A stretch of DNA of 64,000 bases. Origin: Diploptera punctata. Its lineage: Eukaryota; Arthropoda; Insecta; Blattodea; Blaberidae. Positions 31,813 to 43,127 of the stretch are shown here, one piece after another. Numbering within the stretch: position 1 is the first letter of the stretch; each line of letters opens with the position of its first letter. The position numbers and the translations under genes were made by a program. The notes below the pieces were generated by a model, which had not been told where the DNA came from, made no database searches, and saw only the letters and a list, made by a program, of their open reading frames with translations. The stretch is taken from assembly GCA_030220185.1 (NCBI GenBank), contig JASPKZ010004202.1, forward strand, positions 2,271,001 to 2,335,000, written 5' to 3'.

Positions 31813-32880
31813 GCTTTTGAAGGATTAAACCACATAAGATCCAAATAATGATCGGTAACAAATTAATAGAACAATCAAACAATTTCAACTGCTTAAGGTT
31901 TAACGTATTTATCTGCCAAAAGAAAGATATAAACGTAAAATTAAATTTTATAATATGTGCGGGATAATAAGAAGAACACTAAAAAGTAAAACATTAAAAT
32001 TACACAATTAAAATCTTATAAAATCATGACAGTGCCTATGTTAACATTATGTTTGTGAAAATTGATACTAAATACTTGTAGATCAGATAAAAGGAAAATA
32101 GAAATATCTAAATTTTTAAGAATTTTAGGGTTAATAAGTTCTGTCTTGAAGCCACAGTTAGTCCAAAAGCATTCAAGATTAAAAGTGTATAAAACACTGG
32201 CTCTTCCAACTCTTTTGTATGGTAGCGAAGTATGGACGTTGAAACAGAAGGATATACAGAGACTTAGATCTGCTGAAATGAGATATCTTCGGTGGACTGC
32301 AGGATACACACTACTAGATCACAAAAAAATGAAGACATCTTAGAAGAATTACACATGGAATCTTTAGAAAACAAAATTTCTGATTATAAGTCAATATGGA
32401 TGCAACATGTTCATCGAATGGAAGATCACAGAATACCCAAACAAATGTTAAGATATCAACCTGCAGGAAGAAGAAGACGACGTCCACTCAAAAGACTTCT
32501 GGATGGTGTTTCTCTTGAGGCCGAAACAGGTCAACAAATTGCCTAAATTCGTGAATGTACTATGATGATGATGAAGTAGCTGGAATGAAATTCTTACGTT
32601 CGTAGCAGCTACACATTGTTAGATAAATATAATGAAGAAATAAGAACCGAATTAAACATGTACAGTGTCATGGATAAAATTCAAAATTTTAGATCTAACT
32701 GGCTCCAACATATAGAAAGAATGACACACAATAAACTCCCACAAATTTTGCTTCACTACAAACACAAAGGAAGAAGAAATGTTGGACGCCCCATAACTAG
32801 ATGGTGGGATATGATCTCTTCATGTGGAAACAGATCTATGGACTGATTCCATGACGTAGAAGAAGAAGAAGAAGAAGAGT
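31813..32880 (+). pseudogene. RT-L copy split by RT-D
   Basis: 31813-32089 reads NKLIEQSNNFNCLRFNVFIC, then DINVKLNFI and IIRRTLKSKTLKL with frameshifts. 32576-32880 continues as MKFLRS, LDKYNEEIRTELNMYSVMDK, QHIERMTHNKLPQILLHY and KGRRNVGRPITRWW, ending in a GAA tail. It is a relative of RT-A by its 'RTLKSK' and 'IRTELN' stretches. Confidence 0.7.
32090..32575 (+). pseudogene. RT-D retrotransposon inserted in RT-L
   Basis: Frames 32062-32343 and 32292-32546 overlap through one frameshift near 32335. Together they carry KISKFLRILGLISS-like sequence, LYGSEVWTLKQKD, MRYLRWTAGYTLLDH, MQHVHRMEDHRIPKQMLRY and AGRRRRRPLKR. A GAT tail closes it. Confidence 0.8.
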
Positions 32881-33892
32881 TAAGTCTAGAAGTTATTTTT
32901 AATGAGGAATGAACTCTACTGCTTGTCCAGTCGCACAGTTTACGATGCCCTGCTCTGGTGAGATGACACCTCACTTCACCATATTTGTATCGGCTCAAAG
33001 CTAGACACAAAAACGCCGCTAACACAGACGGTTAAATGGTTGAACTCCAAACTGATAACCACAAAGGTATTGGTCATCAGGTAGCCGCAACTGGTTACAA
33101 ACGTGGCACACTGGGCAGTGCTAGAACATTGCCGCTTATTAGTATGAACTCTTGCAAAATGTGTTGCGTCATAAATATGAGGAAGTTTTGTTTTAGTAAA
33201 CAAAGATTGTAATGACGTAAATGGATCTTATACTGGAACTGACGTACCGTTATACTCTTGTTTGGTGATTTCATCTGAAGGTCAGGTATTCGGATCCAAA
33301 CGAGTGAATATCCGGAGGAGATTATTCTCTTCCCGGATGATGTCATTATTTTATGCTCCGTTAATATATAATCTTTTGTAGAAATAATGGAAACACCTTT
33401 TTTTAAATTCATTTCATATGAGGCTATATACAATTAAGGACAATATTATAAGCATGGGAAAAATCATTTAAACTGTAAAGTTAAAGCAATTGGGTCTTAT
33501 TTCCCCCTTAACCAGTGAAAAAAATATATCCAGACAAAAAAACTTAAGATCGCAACATAGAATAAATAATTAGGTAAAACGATTCCACTACAGACTTTAG
33601 GAGTAATATTCATAATATAAATAATAGTTTTAAAAAACTAAAACAACACGCTTTATTAGAAAACCGAACTAAAAAATGAAAAATAATTTTAATTTTCAAC
33701 ACGCTTGGGATAAAATTAAAGTGGTCAACAAAAAAATCATCTCCAACACATCTAGAATAAAACTAGAGTTATCTACAAAGAAGTAATTTTACCATCAAAA
33801 GCGTGGGGTGCTTCTTATGGTTTTTACATTTTCTTCTTAGAGACTTTACTTTTACCAATATCTGTTTATTATCAAATATATTAATTGATATA
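32881..33892. other. no recognised feature
   Basis: About 1 kb. Minus frames at 32976-33203 and 33095-33433 show no motif. Confidence 0.4.
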
Positions 33893-34247
33893 GACAGGTG
33901 GATGGAGAAGACTGCATAACAGTGAATTACATGGTCTTTATAGGAAGCCAGATATAATCAGAACAGTTAAGTCCTGTAGACTGCGATGGGCGGGACATGT
34001 GGCACGAATGGGGAATGAAGGGCGTGCATGGAAGCTTCTTGTAAGAAAAAGAAACCAGAGGCAAAACACCCAGTTGGTAGACCAAGAATGAGGTGCAAGA
34101 ATAGCATTAACTATTATTTGAGGAAAGTAGATTATACAGGGAATATTTGGAAAACATTAGCTCAGGATAGGGATATATGGAGAGCTTATGTCCGCGCGGC
34201 CATGAACCTACGGGTTCGATAGTGCCAGTTAGTTAGTTAGTTAGTTA
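33893..34247 (+). pseudogene. RT-B 3' fragment
   Basis: From RQVDGEDCITVNYMVFIGSQ (ordinary RT-B text with the frame slipping) to the tail. A small AAG insertion shifts the reading near KKKPEAKHPVGRPRMR. Confidence 0.8.
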
Positions 34248-35019
34248 CATAAAAATGGAATTGAGGTCGTCGCCCTAACGAAGGCGTGTAATTGAACATG
34301 ATGACCTGAAATAAAGTTTAAAATTTAGTTCATTATTTTGGTCCAAACTCATTCCGTTGAAGGAAAATTGAGTATCTACCTTGATATACTGTACTCTAGC
34401 CTACACCGTTAATACAGAAAGAAATTCTAACAACATAATATATTAAAACAATAGTAATTTCCTTTCGTTCCTGCATACGCCCTTTTTACAGTAAACATAG
34501 GGCCTACAAATCACATGTAAATTTTATTATTTTACATAGAAATTATAATTGGAATTATGAACACTGTCCAAAGTTTTGAATGTATCCCATTTAGAACACA
34601 AAATATTAACACATTTTCCTAATTGGAAACACATTTCAAAAAGTTTACTTTCTCAATGTTTCCCATCGAAATATTTCCTCGTAACATCGTATATGATTCT
34701 CTCTTTAATTTTCTTCCTTCTGTTTTCCATCTAATTCTGTTTACAGGCTTCTTTCTTCCTTTGTTGCCTTCCACAATCGCAGAATGATTGAGTCGCAGTG
34801 TTTTTAAACACGACTCACGCACACCTGCACGTGGCGCTAACATCTGATCACCGCCCGGCAGGACTAGCACAATGTGGTACACTTGTATACTCTTTCTACA
34901 GTTGAATAGTTGCCCCGAAAACAGATCTAAGACACGAACTACAAATTGTTGGGAAAACGAAAAAAAAACATATAACGTTCATTTTGAGGCTATTACCTTT
35001 ATTATATCATATACATTTT
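34248..35019. other. no recognised feature
   Basis: A minus frame of 87 codons (34619-34882) is unrecognised. Confidence 0.4.
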
Positions 35020-35560
35020 AATCTTTGAATATCTTGGATATTATCTCTCTATCTGGGATGAAAAGGATATCCCTGAAAAAGTTACTAGTTATAATAAAAG
35101 TTTAGGAATTATTAATCAGTTAAGTTATGAAACCATCCCTTGTACAAAAAACACCAGATTACGTTATATAACACTTTGGCTAGACCAGTGTTGACCTATG
35201 GCAGCGAAGCATGGACACTAAAAAGACAACATTAAAGCAGAATAACGGCTTGTGAAATGAGATTCATGCGCAGGACAGGGGGTTACACCAAATGGGATCG
35301 GAAAAGGAACACCGATATCTTAAAAGAATTGAAGACTACGCCAATTTTGGAATATATTAAACAGTACCAACTAAATTGGAAACACCATTTTGAAAGAATG
35401 AGTTCAAATCGGATCCCCAAAGCTGTTTTATAATTATATACCAAGAGGACGAAGATCTCTGGGCCGTCCTATGAAACGCTGGAGGGAAAATTTTCTATAG
35501 GATCGTAACAGGTATTGGCCTAATACTTGGAAGGAAGAAGAAGAAGAAGGCATTTTAATC
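35020..35560 (+). pseudogene. RT-C reverse transcriptase fragment, decayed
   Basis: In pieces: WDEKDIPEKVTSYNKSLGII, ARPVLTYGSEAWTLKRQ, ACEMRFMRRTGGYTKWD, QYQLNWKHHFERMSSNRIPK and GRRSLGRPMKRW. Frameshifts and stops separate them. It ends in 'gtaacaggtattggcc' and a GAA tail, the same end as at 63793-63860. Confidence 0.75.
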
Positions 35561-35828
35561 TCTCATCCCTATTGGAATCATATACAGCCAATTTGAATGC
35601 AAAATAGATAGATCATCGGTTGATTAATGTCTTTGACATCGTCCGATTCCTAATAGCCAATTTTGTTGGTCCATCCAATCTCCTGGTTATTTTATTTCAT
35701 AAATAAAACAGGTCTGGAAGAGAGTAGGCCTATGGATAATTTTACATCCATCATGCCGTGATATTCTCTAGATAGATCGCTAATCCACTGAAAACTCAAC
35801 TTTCGAATTAGTTCTCTTTCCGACGGGG

Positions 35829-36135
35829 GGGGGGCACGCCGTAGCGTAGTGGTTAAGGTACTGCGCTACAAGCCAGAAGGTCGCGGGTTCAAGTCCCGGT
35901 GGGGTCAGAATTTTTAAACTGACCCAAACTTTCTGGCGGTACTATGACCCTGGGGTCGACTCAGCCTCTAACCGAAATGAGTACCAGATGCTTGTTCTGG
36001 GGGTAAAGGCGGCCGTCACGCAGGGCTGACAACCCGGCTGACATCAAGTGCCGATTGTCTAGAAAAAAAAGTGGGAGCCTTGAGCTCCTACTACCCCAAA
36101 GGCCTTCTGAGGCCTGTCTTTACTCTCTTTTTGGG
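35829..36135 (+). mobile_element. SINE-3, full length
   Basis: Clean tRNA-like head: box A tagcgtagtgg, box B ggttcaagtcc. The body holds 'ggggtcgactcagcctctaa' and ends 'cctactaccccaaag'. About 305 bp. Confidence 0.9.
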
Positions 36136-36589
36136 GCAACTAATCAGTTGTGCCATCTAGGCATCAAGGATGTACACAAATTTTAATACACTGTAAACCA
36201 AGGTCAGTACTTCAAGGAAACATAATCGCCCTAAAAAAAGGGCGTATACCGCTATAAGTCGTTGTTAGAGTGACGACGTTAATTACTCTTTTTTGTTTGT
36301 ACAGTGTTTTTATTTAATTACGTTAACTGAGTTACATTATTATTAAGGAACAGGTAAGAGCAAGATTTCTAGCAACGTAATATAAACACAGGGGAAAAAT
36401 ATGATACTGTTAATTAATGGGAGTGTCTAACTGCACATTAAGGTAAAATTTATTAGGCTACGAGAGTAGCTCGTTTTCCACTTCACGCGAACTACCTTAT
36501 AAAAACCACTAAACACTATTTCATCAACAAACTCATGCTGTAAATATTTCCAAACTATACTTACACAGTAGAGTATTGACCTGCTTCGT
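36136..36589. other. no recognised feature
   Basis: Unclassified, AT-rich. Confidence 0.4.
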
Positions 36590-36720
36590 TTGTGTCATCC
36601 CGCGTACACTCGCTTCACGTCAGTCTGTAGCGTCGAGGAGTGCAGTGCACTCTACTAAGTAAACTAGGTGAGTGTTTAATTTGCTATTTGTTCCTGACTA
36701 TACATGGTTAGTATTTACGT
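36590..36720 (+). repeat. Rep-4 copy
   Basis: Reverse-orientation partner of 13130-13260. Confidence 0.5.
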
Positions 36721-37068
36721 TCGTGCGACGCAGCAGCAGAGCTGCTATGACTGGTGATAAACGTTTCACTGGGTCGTATAATACAGTTACGCTTGTACTA
36801 TTACTTTTAGTTAAATAATTGATTTTTCACCAGAACTAAATTTATTCTATGTCATTAATAGTATTTTACCCCTGTTTTTCTATCCTGTACATTGTATATT
36901 TCATTTGTCAAATGTAGAGTAAATCAAAATATATTGTAAATAATAATTATATTGTAAATATACCATGCAATAATTTTATTTATTGTAATTTAGATGTAAG
37001 CGTAATTTCTAATATGGTTGAGTGGTAGACAAGGCCTTAAAGCATTAACTCTGCCAGGTAAAATGAAG
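36721..37068. other. no recognised feature
   Basis: Unclassified. Confidence 0.4.
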
Positions 37069-37069
37069 C

Positions 37070-37130
<61 letters not shown>
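37069..37130. repeat. (ATT)n microsatellite
   Basis: About 20 units directly 5' of SINE-2. ATT units resume after the SINE at 37527. Confidence 0.95.
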
Positions 37131-37526
37131 CGGCCGCGGTGGACTAGTGGTTATGCTTCTTGCCTCTGGTCCCGAGGGTCGCGGGTTCAAACCCGGCCGG
37201 GGTCGATGGATTTTTTAGGATGGAAGAATCCAAGGAGCAAGTCCTCCGGGAGGGACTTTAAGCCGTGGGTCCCGAGTCTGAAGATTTTCAGGCTCGTAAA
37301 AGATCCTTAAGACTGATGAAATGACCTCTAAGCAAAATTTACCGATTTTTCCCGGGTACTACCTTGGTTTCCTAGATGTCAGTATGAGGCGGAACGTTGA
37401 CCATGAACCACTCAAATGACATCTGTACGAAAACAAGTTTAACTAAATTAGTATGGTTCAAATTCTTCCCTGTAGGGGGAGAGCGCCTAAATCTCTGTTA
37501 AGGGAAACTTGGGCTTACAAGAAGAA
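37131..37526 (+). mobile_element. SINE-2 inserted in (ATT)n
   Basis: Full length. Head with box A-like 'gtggactagtgg' and box B ggttcaaaccc. 3' end 'gggcttacaagaag' followed by four more ATT units. Confidence 0.9.
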
Positions 37527-37619
37527 TTATTATTATTATTAAACGGGGTTTAAAAATAAATTTGAATAAATAATTTTATTTATCTTGCGGTGAAGAAAAG
37601 AAAGATTTAGTTATGGAAG

Positions 37620-38225
37620 ATGGAATCGGATGTATCAAAGGATGTGAAGAATGAAATTACCTGGGGTTTAAAATAAGTGACTCAAAATGTACCCAAGAAA
37701 ATTACATAAAATATATAATTCAATAAACGCAGATCGGTAATAACAATGTTAAACGGAGTGTTATGGGATACGAACATAAGAATAGATACCAAATTAGAAA
37801 TTTATAAATCCATAATTCGAAGCACGCTAACATACAGTGCAGAAACTTGGCATCTGAATAAAAAGTTGAGTTTAAAGTATATATCTACTGAAATGGATTC
37901 TTACAGACGCTCAACCAGACATTCTAAATTGGAAAAAATCAGAAATACAATCATCACACAACAAATGAAAGTCCAACATTCAATATTAGATTTTGTGAGA
38001 TACAGACAACTAGAATGGTATGGCCGAATACGTAGGATGCAAAAAAAAAAAAAAAAAAAAAAAAAACCCAGACAAGCTTTGGAATGGATTTCACCTGGAA
38101 AAGGAAATAAGAGGTCTACCTAGATTTAAATGGGTGGATGATGTAAGAAGAGGTATGAGGGAGCTAGGTCTGGAAGAATTGAAATGGAAGATAGAGAAGA
38201 ATGGAGAAATAAGATAATAATTAAT
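37620..38225 (+). pseudogene. RT-P reverse transcriptase 3' fragment
   Basis: Open 125-codon frame (37746-38123) with GVLWDTNIRIDTKLEIYKSI, LTYSAETWHLNKKLS, EMDSYRRSTRHSKLEKIRN and LEWYGRIRRM. A run of 26 A (about 38041-38066) breaks the frame. The C-terminus continues as ALEWISPGK then LPRFKWVDDV-like text. Distantly related to RT-E. Confidence 0.75.
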
Positions 38226-38400
38226 TAATTTAATTATATGTGTAGCACTATAAAACGAAGAGTCAAGGGAACTAGAAAGGAGATTCTCTTAAAATGTTAT
38301 AAAACAATGGCGGTTCCAACATTGTTACATGGAACGCAACACTGGGTCTTAACCAAAGACCAGGGACGAAGAACAGCAACTTCACAAATTAAGTTATTGA

Positions 38401-38690
38401 GGAGTGTGCGTGGCTGAGGGGTCCCGCGCAATAGTCGAGTTGTTACGGCAAGATGCCTTGGCGCAGAGCTACGGGACCTGCGCTGGTTCTAGTCCCCATG
38501 GAATTTCGTGCGGGCATTTGGGTAGCGGCTACAGGTTGAGAAAACTAGCTATAACGGCTGGGAGACCACATGTCACCCCTACACTGGCTGAATGATCTTC
38601 TACTTCTGTGTTAAACACTTGTGGATGTGAGGCTAGTAGCCGGCTGGTAGGTCAATTGACTTGGCCTGTCGCGCCAAGAAAAAATAAATA
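38401..38690 (+). mobile_element. SINE-4 inserted in RT-F
   Basis: tRNA-like head 'cagagctacgggacctgcgc', box B degenerate (ggttctagtcccc), shorter middle than 30062-30400. A scrap of RT-B tail (38691-38728) follows. Confidence 0.7.
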
Positions 38691-38813
38691 AAAGAGGAAA
38701 TAGATTATACAGCGGATAATTGGGTCCCGAAGGGGGAAAAAATAAATAACATTCAGGCAGCAGAAATGAGATTCCTACGGGCTGTCAAAGGTTGTACAAG
38801 AGAAGGACATATT

Positions 38814-39228
38814 CTTCTCCTTTAGTAGGTGACTACAACCTCATTGAAGTTTTGGCCTCCTCAACAACTTTTCTCCACCTAGATCTATCCTGGATACAGA
38901 CTGGCCAAGTTCCAATTTTCATTTCTAATATATCTTATGATGAAAGTTAAAAATTAAATTGTACATGTTGGTAGGTGCCGTCGTCCTCAACTCTGTTAAA
39001 ATATTGTATATAAAATTAACTGTCGAAAACAAAGAAACAGTAATAATCTAATATATATATATATATTATAACATCATCCTGCCATCTGTTTTTTTAAGCG
39101 TCCAGTTGTTCTGGTGCATATTGGTTTCCACTTGTATATTCTTCTTACAAGCTTGTCTTCCCATTCTATTTATATGTCCAAACCAGCGCAGTCTTTGAGC
39201 TTTAATGTGGTTTATTACATTTTTATTT
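38814..39228 (-). pseudogene. RT-Q retrotransposon fragment inserted in RT-F
   Basis: Minus strand: INHIKAQRLRWFGHINRMGR and QACKKNIQVE at the right, DRSRWRKVVEEAKTSMRL at the left (3' end). About 125 unrelated AT-rich bases (38935-39060) with a TA run separate them. Flanked by gagaaggacatatt (38800-38813) and gagaagaacatatt (39229-39242). Confidence 0.75.
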
Positions 39229-39465
39229 GAGAAGAACATATTAGAAGTGAGAATATTAGAGAGGGACTAAAAGTACAACCACTTCATCAACAAATAGAAG
39301 AACATAGGAACAATTGGATACAACATCTGCAAAGAATGGCCTAGGATAGGATACCAGAGATGGCACTGAAGTGTAATCCTGGAGGACGAAGATCGGTAGG
39401 AAGATCAAGAAAGCGCTGTGCTGAACAGATGTGAGATCGGAATAGGCAAAAACATAATCCGTGAA

Positions 39466-39497
39466 GGATGATGATTGGAAAACATTACCTCAGGAAT
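39466..39497 (+). mobile_element. RT-B scrap, left of PLE
   Basis: 'gatgattggaaaacatta' is RT-B text. RT-B resumes at 40068 on the far side of the PLE. Confidence 0.6.
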
Positions 39498-39992
39498 ATT
39501 AATATATCCTACAGAACTGACAACAAATTAAACAATTTGATAAACAACAACATCGAAGAAATAGATGAATTCGACAATAAAGGCATCTACAAATTAACAT
39601 GTACAGACTGCAATAAATTCTACATTGGGAAAACTAACAGAAGCTTCAACATTAGATTCAAGGAACATTTCAGAGATTTCATTTACAATGGAGGAAAATC
39701 AAGTTACGCAAAACATGTAATTCAAGCTGGACACCATATGCATAACATCGATAACACCCTCACAATAGTACATAGAGAAAACATTCCAACGAGAATAAAT
39801 ATACTGGAGGAAATCGCAATCCTAAGAGAAATCAACAACAACCTGATTCTCAATGAATACACACCTAATCCACACAGTCCTCTGTACAAAATTCTCACAA
39901 CCAAGTCAGTGCTTCAACAGGGGTCAACAAGAACGGACCTAATGCATTCTACTGATGATGGGACTAGTCCCGAAAGGCCTACAGAGTTTTAA
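39468..39992 (+). pseudogene. Penelope-like element C-terminus with GIY-YIG endonuclease
   Basis: An uninterrupted 174-codon frame. GIY at residues 39-41, CxxC at 45-48, YIG at 52-54, arginine at 58 and 63, then EH at 66-67, YAKHVIQAGHH and the LEEIAILREINNN segment with the late acidic and asparagine positions. This is the GIY-YIG plus CCHH arrangement of endonuclease-bearing PLEs, which nick target DNA. No stop interrupts the domain. The reverse transcriptase upstream is absent. First 10 codons are RT-B. Confidence 0.85.
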
Positions 39993-40067
39993 AATAACTT
40001 AAGTTGAGGAGACGGACCTACAAGGTAACTATATTATAGTTTTTAACCGTACATTATATTACTGATT
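39498..40067 (+). mobile_element. Penelope-like element 3' fragment inserted in RT-B tail
   Basis: Holds the GIY-YIG frame and a short 3' untranslated part with 'ggactagtcccgaaaggc'. RT-B text on both sides (39466-39497, 40068-40130) with 'attacctcagga' and 'attacctgagga' gives a target duplication of about 12 bp. Confidence 0.75.
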
Positions 40068-40130
40068 ACCTGAGGATAGGGATGTGAGGAGAGCATGGCC
40101 ATGAACCTACGAGTTGGATACTGGCCTGGA
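40068..40130 (+). mobile_element. RT-B tail, right of PLE
   Basis: 'ggatagggatgtgagg' to 'catgaacctacgagttgg', the last bases of RT-B. Confidence 0.7.
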
Positions 40131-40614
40131 GTGATGTCTATTGTTGGCTGTAATGAATGCTGACGGCACTAGAAGCGATGTTCCCTAATTGATGGACCGT
40201 GGAATGGTGAGAGAAGAAGATATCCGAATTGATTGAAACGAGAGTGCTGGAGGCCGGTGACCGCAGTGTTGTAGGAGTGCGCTTACATGAAGGTCAGGTT
40301 ACTGGCAGGGCGTGGTAGCAGTGTCAATGCCAACCGGTCCAGGCACTGGCCAACTTGCCGACCGGCCGCCCGTCATTTCTTTCGCGAATATCTATATTTT
40401 ATTTTTCTAACCCTCCATATTATTGAATCTTCATGAAAGTGTAAACAATAGACTCTCATCTTGTCTCTTTCTATTGCGATGCTACAATTAATGACAAACG
40501 TTCTGTATCCCACTACCATAGCTAGAGATCCAGTCTATAGGCAGTAGGCCCCGCATATAACGTTATATGTTGGCCAACCTGAGTGTCTTAAATCTTATGG
40601 AATCAATATCGTAT
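40131..40614. other. no recognised feature; GC-richer patch
   Basis: 40230-40390 is clearly richer in G, C and CpG than its surroundings. No long frame and no repeat match. Confidence 0.35.
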
Positions 40615-41125
40615 AGCCTTTGAAATAATTGATGGCGCACAGATAATTTTCAGTCTCAGAACGAAGCCACTGCGCATGATCAGAGATCAGCTATTTGTTT
40701 CACAACTATACAACTATTTGAGAAACTATGTGCAATGGAAAACAATTTCGTGTAAATAAGTAGTGCGGTGAATACTGCAAATAAAACAAAGCAAAAGAAA
40801 GAAAATTAATTGAAAAAGGACGAGAGAGAGAAAAAAAGCATGACAGCAGGATCGAACACGCGACCTCATGCACGGGAAACAGAAGCTCCCTCCACTTGAC
40901 TACAACCATCTCTCCTAGAAAATGTCTGTATGAAGCGATGCAGTACTCCAGGTAACACTTGTTAGATATTAACCTAATTCAAATTAATCAGACGCATTTT
41001 GTATTAGTAATGGAAATAAATAATTTTATTACGCCATGTGTTTTGTAAACAAAGTAATGAGACCTTACAATCGTTATTCATTTTCTATATATGAGCTGTT
41101 TCCTTTAATTTATTTATTTTTATAT
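40615..41125. repeat. Rep-3, compact copy
   Basis: Partner of 20291-20985 without the expanded microsatellites. Contains the same minus-strand tRNA-like block near 40838-40915. Confidence 0.7.
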
Positions 41126-41395
41126 ATTCCATTCCATAGTAATTCTGCCCGAGGGCAAGTCTTTCACTGCAATCATGGCATTTGCATGCTATTCTTTGCA
41201 GCTTCACTAGGGAAGTGGTAGCTTCCCGTTTCTTTCCACACCGGTGAAGATTGATGATGATAATGAAAAGGTTGATGATGATGGCGGGATGAGTTTCGGG
41301 GACCGTTGGGCCCTAAGCTTTCTGACATTTATCTTACAGGTCAGGAAAACACCCGAAAAAAAATCTCACCCTGGAGGCTGTCTCGACCGGGAATA
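41126..41395 (-). mobile_element. SINE-1, head missing
   Basis: Type-a tail and GAT middle are present. The copy stops at 'ctcgaccggga', before box B, where SINE-7 begins. Confidence 0.75.
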
Positions 41396-41409
41396 TTTCC
41401 ATATATATA

Positions 41410-41745
41410 TATATTTATATAACGAAGCCTGGTAACATGTAGGCATTATGAAAATTAACGACGTTATTAAATAAAAAAAATATATACATGACCAGAATCG
41501 AACGTGAGGTTACGTCGTCGGAAAAAGTGCATCTTACCGACTGCTCCATTTAAGGAAACGATTCGAATGCTGCATGAAGAGAGACTTGCGCCGTTCGCTC
41601 TTTATACTCAAACGAGTCAGAACATGTAACAACGTACTGGTGTGAATCGTCTCTCTTCAAAACTCTTTAACTTTCCATCATCAAGAGTTGCGCCATCATT
41701 TTTTTTTTTTTCAAAGGCTGTACATTATGTAATGATTGTAAACTG
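41410..41745 (-). mobile_element. SINE-7
   Basis: Partner of 21225-21519. The plus strand shows 'ccagaatcgaacgtgagg' (box B) and 'cttaccgactgctcca' (box A). Confidence 0.6.
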
Positions 41746-42400
41746 GGTCCATCAAGAGGGATGCTCCACAGGCGAAATACAGCAGAAAATCGTAATTTCT
41801 TACTTTCTAGGTGAGTCCGAATGTTCGAATATTGTGTAGTTACGAATGTAGAAAATATTAAAGTGTTTGAAATTATAAATATCTGTCTCTCGGAAACCTT
41901 GCGTGATGGAGAAAAGTCGATATCGTATTTGAATTCAGGAGAAAAGAATCTTGGCGACAGAAATGGATGGATTACGGAGAAGTATGAGAATATCCAGGCT
42001 ACAACATATTCGAAATACATATATCAGACAAGAAATGGATGCACAAGAAACTGTTATTGATAGGATAACAGAGAGCTCTACAGTGGTATGGACATGTACA
42101 ACGGATGCCGGAAGACCAGTGGCCTAAACAGGTGTTGGATTGGATGGTACCAGGCAGAAGGAGAAGGGGAAGAAGTAGAAGAACATGATATGAGGGAATA
42201 TATGATGCCATGATGAAGAGGGGTATGGAAGATGGACAATGGGAAGATAGGAATCTCTGGAAAGCAGGAATCAAGGGCAAACTGCTGTAAAGTGAAAAGC
42301 CTGTATTAAGTATTAAGTAAGAAAAAAATACTGTCAGAATCACATATTTTTCTTTCTGAGACAAAAAAAAAAAGTTTATATTTTGTTGCTCGGTCTAATC
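41746..42400 (+). repeat. Rep-1 copy split by RT-E
   Basis: 41746-41945 and 42321-42400 match Rep-1 at 7768. Only the last 20 codons of the conserved tail remain (K-RDAPQAKYSRKS), with a TAA replacing one leucine codon. Confidence 0.75.
41946..42320 (+). pseudogene. short RT-E unit inserted in Rep-1
   Basis: Same 5' start (aaaagaatcttg) and same 3' end as 31049-31430. Reads RSMRISRLQHIRNTYIRQ, frameshifts near 42065, then LQWYGHVQRMPEDQWPKQ and GRRRRGRSRRT. Flanks gagaaaa and aagaaaa suggest a short target duplication. Confidence 0.8.
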
Positions 42401-42495
42401 AGGCATTCGTCTGAAGAAGTATCGAAACAGCTGTAACTAATGTTTAATAAAATAAACATGAAAATAATATAATATTTTGACAGTTTTATTTGAAA
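42401..42495 (+). mobile_element. possible PLE 3' end
   Basis: Contains 'tctgaagaagtatcgaaac' and 'cagctgtaac', closely like the end of the PLE relic at 14205-14260. Confidence 0.45.
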
Positions 42496-42860
42496 GGGTA
42501 CAAACTCCTGTTCCAAAGTTTTAAAGTGCAATCGTATCCTTAAAGAAGAATTAACACAAACACGTCAGAGATAGATTTAGAGCCCTCGACCTTTATGTGG
42601 AGAGGTTAAGATGTTGGGTGGGAACAAATGAAGATCAAATAACACAAGATATTCAAGCTGTGTCATAACCCCTGGCTACTTGTGTAAAACTTGTCGGTGA
42701 CATCATAAAAACGTGCACTCTTCAGGAACTGGTGATTCTACAAGACACCAGCTAAATACGATGAGTCTGCACAAATAGTTCGGGGGGATTCAATGCCACC
42801 AACATAAATTCAAATTAAAAACAACGAAAAAAAAACAATTTATTGGCGCAGTATGCGAAT
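42496..42860. other. no recognised feature
   Basis: 42560-42680 reads HVRDRFRALDLYVERLRCWV in one frame, which I cannot assign. Confidence 0.35.
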
Positions 42861-43008
42861 AATTATCTGAGAGAAGTATATGTTTATTTTTTCCCCCAAA
42901 AAATATGAAAAATGCCTTAAAATGCGAGAAATTGAATTATCTGAGAGAAGTATATGTTTATTTTTTCCCCCAAAAAATATGAAAAATGCCTTAAAATGCG
43001 AGAAATTG
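42861..43008. repeat. 74-bp tandem duplication
   Basis: Two virtually identical units (42861-42934, 42935-43008), each starting 'aattatctgagagaag'. Confidence 0.9.
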
Positions 43009-43127
43009 AGCTCAAAGCAACCTAAAAATCATTTATCAACGAACCCTCAAAAGGGGACCCTGAAACTCTGGACTTCCTCTAAATTGAGCTCAAAGTCCTG
43101 TTCATTTTAACACAATTTATGATTTAC

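Larger units (their letters stand above)
38226..39465 (+). pseudogene. RT-F copy broken by SINE-4 and RT-Q
   Basis: Three blocks in order. 38226-38400 reads CSTIKRRVKGTRKEILLKCY, AVPTLLHGTQHWVLTKDQG. 38745-38813 reads QAAEMRFLRAVKGCTREGH. 39229-39465 reads EHIRSENIREGLKVQPLHQQ, EHRNNWIQHLQRM, GRRSVGRSRKRC. The first block and 1969-2195 (RT-G) appear closely related. Confidence 0.7.

Noticed and set aside
35860..35910. SINE heads as tRNA genes
   Set aside because: Box A and box B are present in SINE-1 to SINE-7, but cloverleafs are incomplete and a long common body follows each head.
40131..40400. Coding exon
   Set aside because: No frame longer than about 50 codons, and no clear splice sites or motif.
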